NCBI GenBank assembly: GCA_038405435.1
Contig: JBBYHZ010000005.1
Reading direction: 5' to 3' (one strand)
Length of the DNA: 64,000 nucleotides
Source of the DNA: Dryocola clanedunensis_A
Lineage (GTDB): Bacteria > Pseudomonadota > Gammaproteobacteria > Enterobacterales > Enterobacteriaceae
Part shown: piece after piece, positions 33,332 through 42,000 of the stretch
Layout: each line of letters opens with the position of its first letter
Numbering within the stretch: the stretch's first letter is position 1
Program-made: the position numbers and the translations under genes
The notes under the pieces: model-generated
Told to the model about the DNA's origin: nothing
Database searches by the model: none
What the model saw: only the letters and a program-made list of their open reading frames with translations

Positions 33332-34330
33332 TTATTCCGCACTGACGGTCAGACGGGCAACCTGGTTAGTTCTGATAAAACGACTCAGATCGACAGGTTT
33401 ACCCTGGAACTGAATCTGTACTGCTGCCGGGGCACCGATTTTTAACTTATAAGGTGCCTGACCCGTTAAATTTAAGTTGCCGTCTTTACGCTGCATGCCG
33501 CTGAACAGTTTTTTACCCGTTGCATCGGTCACTTCCAACCAGCAGTCCGCATTAAAATTCATCACCAGAGCGTTAGCATCCGCAGAAGGTTGCGTTGTAG
33601 CAGCCTGATCGGTCGGCAACGTTGTTGCCGCACCTGGCGCTGGGGCTGTTTGTGCGTTGTCTAGCGGTGCCTGGCTTGGGGAAACAACAGTGGAGTTATC
33701 CGCTGGCGTCTGCTGCGGCGCAGTCTGGGCAGTGCCGTCAACTGGCGCAGGCTGAGTCTGTGGTGCCATAGCAGGCGCAGGCTGAGCCACTGAAGCGTCA
33801 GGCGCAGATGCGTTATCGCTGCCGGTATTCAACGGGACAGATTGCCCGGCAGACGTGTTCCCTGCAGAAAGCTCTGCAGAGGACTGATCGGCCATGGTTG
33901 AGATTTCTTCCTGCTGCGCTTTGTGGTTTTGCCACCACCACGCGCCCGTCAGGCCAATGACCACGAACAGCACCAGCCAGGTGAAGCTCATTAACCAGCC
34001 GTCACGTTTTTTGCGACGCTTGCCCAGCGCAAAAGTCTGCATCGGGGTGACTTTTGCCGCCCTGACCGGCGCCTGTTTCTCCATCATCGGCAACAGTTCT
34101 TCCTCTGGAATATGAACCAGACGGGCATAAGAACGGATATAGCCGCGCAGGAAGGTAGACGCCAGTTCAGCAGGTGCTTTGTCGTCTTCAATATCCCGAA
34201 CGGTAGAAACCTTCAGACATAACCGTTCAGCCACCGCTTGCTGGCTGAGACCGAGTTGCTCACGCGCATTACGTAAACGAACGCCTGTGGTTTGTGCTGC
34301 ATTTGTTTCTTGAGTGGCTTCAGTATTCAT
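33332..34330 (-). CDS. rodZ: Cytoskeleton protein RodZ
   Basis: 332 residues (E. coli 337). RodZ links MreB to the elongasome and sets rod shape. An N-terminal HTH (about 18-80, LRNAREQLGLSQQAVAERL) is the MreB-binding domain; a basic juxtamembrane stretch GKRRKKRDGW precedes the single span (about 113-132). A long Pro, Ala, Thr and Gln-rich periplasmic linker (about 140-255) leads to the C-terminal beta domain starting near NADCWLEVTD. The linker is highly diverged, as is normal. It lies upstream of ispG and below a 438-bp gap to rlmN. Confidence 0.94.
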   Translation of the reverse strand: MNTEATQETNAAQTTGVRLRNAREQLGLSQQAVAERLCLKVSTVRDIEDDKAPAELASTFLRGYIRSYARLVHIPEEELLPMMEKQAPVRAAKVTPMQTFALGKRRKKRDGWLMSFTWLVLFVVIGLTGAWWWQNHKAQQEEISTMADQSSAELSAGNTSAGQSVPLNTGSDNASAPDASVAQPAPAMAPQTQPAPVDGTAQTAPQQTPADNSTVVSPSQAPLDNAQTAPAPGAATTLPTDQAATTQPSADANALVMNFNADCWLEVTDATGKKLFSGMQRKDGNLNLTGQAPYKLKIGAPAAVQIQFQGKPVDLSRFIRTNQVARLTVSAE

Positions 34331-34768
34331 TAGCTACAACTGCTGGTACGGTTCAATTGAGGAATTAGGCACGAGCCTGTATTGCAACACATCCGCTACG
34401 CTACAGTCACCCGAACCACGAGACTAATCTGGCACCTAAGGGGTAAACCTTCAGTCAATCACACCCGACATTGTAAGCATTGGGTAGAGGCATTGCCTCA
34501 GGCAGCGAACAGCCATACTACCGCTTCTGTTAACCATAGACTGCATTTACAAATGCTGTCGGCAACGTTTCACACTGCCCGCCCAAACGCCCGGCGCTAA
34601 ACTGTTGTTGTGCGGCTACATACTGCCTTAAAGCGCAAAGAAACGCACCGTAATTATTGACCTGAATCAGGTACCGATTCACCTGACCCACTATTGGTTA
34701 TGATTTGGCGTTTTTTTTTGCACCGGGCAGCGCAAACTTTACGCTACCCGGTCGTAAGTAGCTGCTTA
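34331..34768. other. 438-bp intergenic region between rlmN and rodZ
   Basis: No gene is supported. It holds the rodZ promoter region, a cluster of overlapping dyads at 34657-34690 including ACCTGAATCAGGT and GAATCAGGTACCGATTC, and a REP-like hairpin at 34722-34752. Short open frames (72 codons at most) show no family resemblance. In many gammaproteobacteria pilF/pilW occupies this position between rlmN and rodZ; I see no recognisable TPR remnant by eye. Confidence 0.5.
34722..34752 (-). repeat. REP-like hairpin after rlmN
   Basis: ACCGGGTAGCG pairs with CGCTGCCCGGT (one mismatch) around a nine-base loop about 17 bases after the rlmN stop. No T-run follows on the minus strand, but a nine-base T-run abuts it on the plus strand. 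Confidence 0.6.
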
Positions 34769-35935
34769 TCAGACTGCTTTTACATCAATTGGTTCACCCT
34801 GCATACGTTTGCGCAGGGTACGCTTGGTGCGGTCAATGACTTCACCCGCTAACTGGCCACAGGCAGCATCAATGTCATCACCACGGGTTTTCCGCACGAT
34901 AGTGGTGAAGCCGTAGCTCATCAGAACTTTAGAGAAACGGTCGATACGGCTGTTGGAGCTGCGGCCATACGGTGCCCCCGGGAACGGGTTCCATGGGATC
35001 AGGTTAATTTTGCACGGCGTATCTTTCAGGCATTCCGCAAGCTGGTGTGCGTGCTCGGTACCGTCGTTGACATGATCAAGCAAGACGTACTCAACGGTGA
35101 CACGGCCCTGGTTGGCATTGGATTTCTCCAGATAGCGACGCACGGCGGCCAGGAACGTTTCGATGTTGTACTTTTTGTTGATCGGCATGATCTCGTCGCG
35201 GATATCATCCGTCGGCGCGTGCAGGGAGATAGCAAGCGCAACATCAATCATATCGCCCAGTTTGTCCAGCGCAGGAACCACACCGGAGGTTGAGAGCGTT
35301 ACGCGACGTTTGGACAGGCCAAAGCCGAAATCGTCGAGCATGATTTCCATTGCCGGGACAACGTTATTCAGGTTTAACAGCGGCTCGCCCATGCCCATCA
35401 TCACGACGTTAGTGATAGGACGCACGCCGGTCTTCTTCTGTGCACCGATGATTTTCGCCGCACGCCACACCTGGCCGATAATTTCGGACACGCGCAGGTT
35501 ACGGTTAAAGCCCTGCTGCGCCGTGGAACAGAACTTACACTCCAGCGCGCAGCCAACCTGGGATGAGACGCACAGCGTGGCGCGATCTTCTTCCGGGATA
35601 TACACGGTTTCTACCAGCTGATCGGCAATCCTGATAGCCCATTTAATGGTGCCATCGGCAGAGCGCTGCTCTTCGGCCACTTCAGGCGCGCGAATTTCAG
35701 CGACCTCTTTAAGCCTGTTGCGCAGCACCTTATTGATGTCGGTCATCTCATCGAAGTCATCACTGCAGTAGTGATACATCCATTTCATGACCTGATCGGC
35801 ACGGAATGGTTTTTCGCCCATTTCGGCAAAGAATTCGCGCAGTTGCTGACGGTTGAGATCCAACAGGTTAATTTTTTCAGACTTACCAGGCGCTACGGCC
35901 ACAGGCGTCTGGGAGGTGACAGTTTGTTCAGACAT
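34769..35935 (-). CDS. rlmN: Dual-specificity 23S rRNA/tRNA (adenine C2) methyltransferase RlmN
   Basis: 388 residues (E. coli 384). A radical-SAM enzyme that methylates A2503 of 23S rRNA and A37 of some tRNAs. The Fe-S ligands are Cys129, Cys133 and Cys136 in ALECKFCSTAQQG, with the radical methyl-transfer pair at about Cys122 and Cys359 (E. coli 118 and 355, offset by four). Downstream motifs MGMGEPLLN and SLHAPTDDIRDEI are conserved. It is separated from ndk by an intrinsic terminator and from rodZ by 438 bp. Confidence 0.96.
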   Translation of the reverse strand: MSEQTVTSQTPVAVAPGKSEKINLLDLNRQQLREFFAEMGEKPFRADQVMKWMYHYCSDDFDEMTDINKVLRNRLKEVAEIRAPEVAEEQRSADGTIKWAIRIADQLVETVYIPEEDRATLCVSSQVGCALECKFCSTAQQGFNRNLRVSEIIGQVWRAAKIIGAQKKTGVRPITNVVMMGMGEPLLNLNNVVPAMEIMLDDFGFGLSKRRVTLSTSGVVPALDKLGDMIDVALAISLHAPTDDIRDEIMPINKKYNIETFLAAVRRYLEKSNANQGRVTVEYVLLDHVNDGTEHAHQLAECLKDTPCKINLIPWNPFPGAPYGRSSNSRIDRFSKVLMSYGFTTIVRKTRGDDIDAACGQLAGEVIDRTKRTLRKRMQGEPIDVKAV

Positions 35936-35981
35936 AATTTTTTCCGGCCTCGTTGTTACACGTTACGGCCCCAGGAGGGTT

Positions 35982-36019
35982 AAAAAGAGACGCCCCGGAG
36001 AGTTGGCTCATCCGGGGCG
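35982..36019 (-). terminator. Rho-independent terminator after ndk
   Basis: Minus-strand stem CGCCCCGGA/TCCGGGGCG with an 11-base loop, followed by TCTCTTTTT. It lies about 92 bases beyond the ndk stop and about 47 bases before rlmN, so rlmN probably has its own promoter or relies on readthrough. Confidence 0.8.
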
Positions 36020-36110
36020 CAGCATTGTACAAATTCTATGGCACGGATGCCATGACTGAAAGCGGCATCACTTAAATAAAGTGTAAAGACCGCTCACAGT
36101 GGACACCTGA

Positions 36111-36542
36111 TTAACGGGTGCGAGGGCACACTTCGCCTTCTGCGAAGAAGTAGGCGATTTCGCGGGCCGCTGATTCCAGGGAGTCAGAACCGTGGGTGCC
36201 GTTCTCGGTGAAGCTGTCAGCGTAGTCTGCACGCAGCGTACCAGCCAGCGCGTTAGCTGGATTGGTTGCGCCCAGGATGTCACGGTGACGCTGAACGGCG
36301 TTTTCACCTTCCAGCACGCTAACAACGATTGGGCCAGAAGTCATAAAAGCAACCAGACCGTCGAAGAAAGGTTTGCCTTCGTGTTCAGCATAGAAACCCT
36401 GAGCCTGCTCGGAAGTCAGGTGCAGCATTTTAGCGCCAACAATTTTGAACCCTGCTGCTTCGAAGCGAGCATAAATGTTACCAATAACGTTTTTTGCCAC
36501 CGCGTTTGGTTTGATGATGGAAAAAGTACGTTCAATAGCCAT
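36111..36542 (-). CDS. ndk: Nucleoside diphosphate kinase Ndk
   Basis: 143 residues, E. coli length. Ndk moves the terminal phosphate between nucleoside tri- and diphosphates through a phosphohistidine. His117 lies in ENGTHGSDS, with substrate contacts in IIKPNAVAKN and ATNPANALAGTLRADY. A TATAAT-like hexamer (36600-36605 on the minus strand) is about 58 bases upstream. ndk is followed by its own terminator before rlmN. Confidence 0.97.
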   Translation of the reverse strand: MAIERTFSIIKPNAVAKNVIGNIYARFEAAGFKIVGAKMLHLTSEQAQGFYAEHEGKPFFDGLVAFMTSGPIVVSVLEGENAVQRHRDILGATNPANALAGTLRADYADSFTENGTHGSDSLESAAREIAYFFAEGEVCPRTR

Positions 36543-36708
36543 GATTACCTCTGTGTTTGTTCTGTTTGCACCGGGTTACCCGGTTATGAATTGGCGCAGA
36601 TTATAATGAGCATCACGGGCGTTGCCTATGGATGGAGATAACATTTTTTTAAAATAAGACTAATATCGGCAACACTTTTAACCCGAACGGGCAAAAAACA
36701 GGGTTTAC

Positions 36709-39048
36709 TCACTGCAAAGTAAAGTTCGCTGCGGCCACCTGACCCGCCTCGTCGAGCACCAGAATCTGATAGCGACCAGGATTTTCCAGGGTCAGCGCTA
36801 CGCCGGGATGGTTATCCCCAACGGCATCGCCGTTTAAAAACCACCAGCGTTCACCCTGCCCTCCCTGACTCATTATGCGCAGCGAAAGCTGCGTCTGCCC
36901 GGGTAAGCGTTTTAAAATAGCGCCCTCGCGTACGCCTAACAACAACAAAGGCGTAACGTCATCTTTCTGCAAAGGAGGACAGGTCGGGGATGCAGGAGGC
37001 AAACGCGCGGCCCTGCGCTCCGCTGAAGGCAGCCACGGCTCCAGCGGCAGCGGCCAGAGAGAAATATTTCGCTCCGTTGCATCAGGGCAGTCTGCCGCCA
37101 CCCGCTGACCCTGACTGTCCAGCCAGATTGTTTGTCGGGTCCCCTGAATACTTTCCTGTCCGGCTGCCTGCAGCGTAGGCGGCTCGCTTTTATCCAGCAG
37201 CCATCCCGAAAGCCTGCGGCGGCAGTTGCTGTCCCCGGCTGGCAAATTTTGTCCGCCGGGCCAGCATATCTGCCCTTGTGAAACTGACGCGGGGCGCGGA
37301 TCGGTGGGTAAGCGAGCCTGCTGAATGCCTGAGGTTGACTGCAGTAAATTATTCACCTGATTAAGCAGCGGGACTGCGCTACCCAACCCAAACTGCCCGG
37401 CGACCGGCGTGCTGTCTGGCCGACCAGTCCAGACGCCGATAATGTAGCGGGAGTTAAGCCCGATAGCCCAGGCATCCCGGTAGCCATAGCTTGTCCCGGT
37501 TTTAAACGCCAGCGGCACTACGGCAGGTAACGAGGAGTCTGGCTGCGGCAGAGCTTCGCCAGCCAGAACTCTACGGATTATCCACGCCGCTCCCGGAGAA
37601 AGCAGCGGGCGGTCGACTAACGGCTGGCCCGGCTGGCCCGGCTGGCCCGGCTGGATGCGTAACTGCGCAGCCCGTCCATGGCGAGCAAAAGCGCTATAGG
37701 CGGCAACCATCTGGTCAAGACGCGCCCCGCCGCCGCCTAATATCAGAGATAAGTTAGGTTCACTCCCTGCCGGAAAGCGCAGATCCAGCCCGACGTTGCG
37801 TAATTTCGCGGCAAAGCGTTTTGGCCCGTAGGCATCCAGCACCTGCACCGCTGGCAGATTAAGAGAGCGAACCAGCGCTTCACTCATGCTGACCGGCCCG
37901 TGAAAGCCGGTATCAAAGTTTCCGGGCCGATAATCACCGAATCGTCGGGGAACATCCTGTAACAGGGATGACGCATGGATAAGCCCGTCGTCCAGTGCCA
38001 TGCCGTAGACGAAGGGCTTCAGCACCGAGCCTGGGGAGCGAACAGCCGTAACCATATCAACGTGCCCGAAGCGGCTGTCATCGTTGATATCTGCTGATCC
38101 CACCCAGCCCCGCACTTCCATGGTCGTATGATCAACCACCAGCAGCGCCAGCGATGAACGGGGCGGCAGCTGCCCCTTCCAGTTCATCGCCACTTCTTCA
38201 AGCTGCCTCTGTAAGGAAGCATCCAGCGTAGTGGAAATTTTGCGGGCCTGAGTATGGCTGGCGATGTAGCGGGAAAACAGAGGTGCCAGCTGAGGCATCT
38301 GCCTCGGGGCTAACCAGACGGGTTCTTCCAGCGACTCGTTGACCTGCTTTGCTGTCCAGACGCCCTGCACTGCCATGCGACGCAAAACTTTGTTACGCGC
38401 GGCTTCGGCCCTTTGCGGCCAGCGGTCCGGGCGCAGGCGGCTGGGGGCCTGGGGTAAAACAGCCAGCAGTGCGGCATCTGAATAACTAAGCTGAGCAGGC
38501 GATTTACCCAGATACGCCCAGCTTGCCGCGCCAACGCCCTGCAACGTGCCGCCAAAGGGCGCGCGATTAAGATAAAGCGTCAGGATCTGCTCTTTAGAAA
38601 GGTGCCACTCAAGCTGCATTGCCCGCCAGACCTGACGGATCTTACCGCCGAAAGTCCGTGGATGCGGATCGAGCAGCCGTGCCACCTGCATGGTCAGGGT
38701 GCTACCACCCGAGATCACTTCCCCACTGCGAAGATCCTGCCAGGCCGCACGAAGGATTGCGAAAGGGTTGATCCCCGGATGATCCCAGAAGAAGCGATCC
38801 TCATAGTTAATGAGCGCTTCAAGATAGCGCGGCGAAACGTCGCCGAGCGTTACCGGATAGCGCCAGATGCCGTTCTCATCGGCAAAGCGCCACAAGGGGG
38901 TGCCGTCCGCTGCAACAACAACGCGAGCGGGGTGTACTTCCGCGAGAGGAAGTGGCCAGCATTTGTCTGCCAGCCACACGCTTAACATCAGTAACACCGG
39001 CACCACCGCAAAAAGATAGCGGCGGCGCCAGCGGGCCAATTTAATCAC
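36709..39048 (-). CDS. pbpC: Penicillin-binding protein 1C PbpC (GTG start)
   Basis: 779 residues (E. coli 770). A bifunctional class A PBP: one N-terminal membrane anchor (about 10-28), a GT51 glycosyltransferase domain with EDRFFWDHPG and SGGSTLTMQVARLL, and a transpeptidase with SPGSVLKPF, the SLN motif region, and KTGTSYGYRDAW, then the BiPBP C-terminal domain. The start is GTG (MIKLARW). A 9-bp tandem repeat encoding QPGQPGQPG sits near residue 470. It lies 12 bp after yfhM, the usual alpha-2-macroglobulin/PbpC operon. Confidence 0.95.
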   Translation of the reverse strand: MIKLARWRRRYLFAVVPVLLMLSVWLADKCWPLPLAEVHPARVVVAADGTPLWRFADENGIWRYPVTLGDVSPRYLEALINYEDRFFWDHPGINPFAILRAAWQDLRSGEVISGGSTLTMQVARLLDPHPRTFGGKIRQVWRAMQLEWHLSKEQILTLYLNRAPFGGTLQGVGAASWAYLGKSPAQLSYSDAALLAVLPQAPSRLRPDRWPQRAEAARNKVLRRMAVQGVWTAKQVNESLEEPVWLAPRQMPQLAPLFSRYIASHTQARKISTTLDASLQRQLEEVAMNWKGQLPPRSSLALLVVDHTTMEVRGWVGSADINDDSRFGHVDMVTAVRSPGSVLKPFVYGMALDDGLIHASSLLQDVPRRFGDYRPGNFDTGFHGPVSMSEALVRSLNLPAVQVLDAYGPKRFAAKLRNVGLDLRFPAGSEPNLSLILGGGGARLDQMVAAYSAFARHGRAAQLRIQPGQPGQPGQPLVDRPLLSPGAAWIIRRVLAGEALPQPDSSLPAVVPLAFKTGTSYGYRDAWAIGLNSRYIIGVWTGRPDSTPVAGQFGLGSAVPLLNQVNNLLQSTSGIQQARLPTDPRPASVSQGQICWPGGQNLPAGDSNCRRRLSGWLLDKSEPPTLQAAGQESIQGTRQTIWLDSQGQRVAADCPDATERNISLWPLPLEPWLPSAERRAARLPPASPTCPPLQKDDVTPLLLLGVREGAILKRLPGQTQLSLRIMSQGGQGERWWFLNGDAVGDNHPGVALTLENPGRYQILVLDEAGQVAAANFTLQ
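37622..37655 (-). repeat. 9-bp tandem repeat inside pbpC
   Basis: Three full copies of GGCTGGCCC plus GGCTGG on the plus strand encode QPGQPGQPGQP on the coding strand. E. coli PbpC has a shorter non-repetitive stretch here. Copy number changes would keep frame. Confidence 0.85.
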
Positions 39049-39060
39049 CTCAACACCGGA

Positions 39061-42000
39061 TTACGGCAGAACCGTCAGCACGCCCGCGCTGGCACCCGTT
39101 GCCCGCCACTGCGGTACATACATGGATTCCACCTGCGGCACCGGAATGGTGTAGCTTCCCGGCGTAACGGCGCGGGCCAGATAGACCAGAGTGGCATGCT
39201 GACCTTCATTCAACGGGAGTGCGGCAACAAAGCGATCGTCACGGAACTCCATGTGCTGGATATCCGCCTGCTGCATCTGGTTCAGCAGCCCCTGCACCTC
39301 GTTGCTGCTTTCGCCAAGGCTGGCGCTGCTGTTGGCCAGGTTCTGGTTCTCAAGCTCCAGACCGGCAGGCAGCAGATCGACGACCAGCGCATCCGGCACG
39401 TTTTTATCTGCCCATACGTCCAGCCAGACCATTACCAGCTCACCGCTCTTCAGCGCAGAAACAGGTTTAGCATTGCCTTTGGCGTCCAGGAAATGACGCT
39501 CAACGTGCAGGAAATTACTGTAAGGCTGCGGGGCGCTCTGTGGATAACCCGCTGTATCAAGCCGTAGATAGAGGTTTGCCGCACCGGTATTGGTCACCTG
39601 CAGGGCAGAAAGGCGATCCGCATCCAGATTACGGGTCAGACTTTTTTCCGCTTTAAGCGGATCGCTGCTGAACGAAGTCTGAGCCTGCCAGTCGCCTTTC
39701 GCCGTTTGCCAGTTACGACCGGCAAGGAACAGCGAGTTGCTTTCCTGAGTAGAGAGCCAGCGCTGGCTGTAGGCCAGATCCGACAGCGTCTGCAGCAGTT
39801 GGTTTTGCTGTTCCGGCATCAGCTTGTTCTCTTCCAGCAGGCTTAGCATCATCGCTTTATCCCGCAGGTCGCTGCCGTAGTCCGCCATCCAGATACGCCG
39901 ATCGTCACGTTTGGTTTGCAGCCCCAGCGTCAGGGCCTGCTGGCTGCGCGGCGCATCGCCCATCAGTTTTAATGCCACGCCAAGCTGCACCAGCGGCAGG
40001 CCTGCTTTTGCGGTTTCGTGATGCTGCCACAGCTCACGCAATGCGCCCAACGGCGCTTTTTGCTGACGAGCAAGCACCAGGCCCGCATAGGCCTGCACGG
40101 CAAACTTACTGGCTGCCGTATCGTCACTGTAACGCAGGGCTATCAGCCCCGGATCCTGAAGATAACGCAGCAGCCGCTGGTTGGCATTGTTCAGCGCATC
40201 GCTGTTAACGCTGTAACCCTGCTCGCCTGCCCGTACCAGGAAGTCGGTGACATAGGCGGTCAGCCAGTACTCTTCCGGACCTTCTTTGTCCCACAGGCCA
40301 AAGCCGCCGTTGTCCCGCTGCATATCCAGCAGGCGCCCGATCCCCACGTCGATAGCGCCGCGGCGCTGCTCGTCGCTGATGCCTTCAATACCCAATGCGG
40401 TAAGCTGGGCTCGATTGGTATAAAGCGACGGGAACAGCCCGCTGGTAGTCTGCTCCAGGCAGCCATAGGGATAGGCTTTAAGCTCACGAATATAGCGGGC
40501 CAGGTTAAGAGGTGGACGACCGCTTAGCAGAAGCTGGCCTTCAAGCGTTTTCGGAGCCAGACCTGAAAGATGCCCGGCTGAAATATTCCAGACCTCACCC
40601 GGTGCCAGAACCGCCCCGCTGTTTACCGTCTGGGCCGGGAAGGCCGGACGCACGCCCAGCTTCCACTGTTTCATCTGCGGCGCAACGGTTTCACCCGGCA
40701 GGTTAAGACCGGTTATCTCTGCGCTTAGCTCTCCGTCACCAAAGCCATCCAGCGCACGCACTGGAATAAAGAGAGTTGAACGAGCACCCGGCGCTAACTT
40801 CACTGGGAGTGAAGATAAAGCATCAAGAGAGAGCAAACCGCTGGTTTTAAGATTGACCGTGAGCTGCTGTGGTAAATCCGTCAGGTTAGTCAGATCCAGC
40901 GCCAGACGGCTGTTATCGCCGCTCGCCATAAAGCGCGGCGCGGCAAGTTCTGTCACCAGCGGGGCGGCTACGATGACTTTATTTTCGCTGTTGCCAAAAC
41001 GATCGTCCGTCCAGGCCTGCGCCATCACGCGCAGTTCACCGTTGAAATCACCAATCGGTAGGGTGACCGTTCCCTCACCTTTATCATCCAGCATCACCGG
41101 CTGCGCCTGCTGGGCAATAATTGTGACGTGGTTAACCGGCTTCTTACCACCACGGCTTAACTCATCGCCTTCGTCGCCGTCACCACCAAAGCGAAGCGTT
41201 GCCAGCTTGCCTTCCCCTTCAATCACCTGACCATAAATATCGTAGAGGTCGGCGCCGTAACGTTTGCGGCCAAAGAATGCCTCCCATGGATCGGGAGTCT
41301 TATAATCGGTAATACTCAGCACCCCGCTGTCCACGGCAGAAAGCAGCACGTTGATTTTCTTCGGCGTCTCGCCGTTTTTCACGTTTGCCTTCACCTTCAT
41401 CGTCAGCGTCTGGTTCGGGCGCATCTTCGCTGGACCTTCCAGGGCGATACCGAGGCGGCGATCTTCATCCCCCAACGGCAGATGCAGAATGCCCACGGCG
41501 CGCTTCGGCGTAGCGGCACGGTTTTTATCTCCGGGACGAACGACCAGCGTACTCAGGTATAAATCATGACGCTGCCAGCTTTTATCGACCGGGATCGAGA
41601 TGTCCAGGCCTTCAGCCGGGACATCAATTTCTTTCCACCACAGCGGACCATCGCTGGATTCCACCATCGCATACCCTTTACCCGCAGCGGGGGCCGCGAT
41701 ATGCAGCTTGATCGTATCGCCCGGCTTGTAGGCAGGCTTATCTATTTTCAGCATGACGCGATCGGGGCGAACCGAGCCTGTACCGTCGCTGTTATCCTGC
41801 CAGCTGTAGCCTGCCCAGAAGCGCACGCTGCTGACTATCTCGCTGTCAGGAGCACGCACCTCAAGGCGATACGAGCCCCATTCGACCGGGAAAGAGACCC
41901 TGCCCGTTTCCCCGGCGGCGAGATCGACCTTCTGCTCGGCTTCAACCAGATCTTTTTGATCGTACTGGGACTGCCAGCCCTGCCCTTCTTCCCAGTTCCA

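Noticed and set aside
34382..34600. 72-codon open frame in the rlmN-rodZ gap
   Set aside because: No Shine-Dalgarno, no recognisable sequence, biased composition; not supported as a gene.
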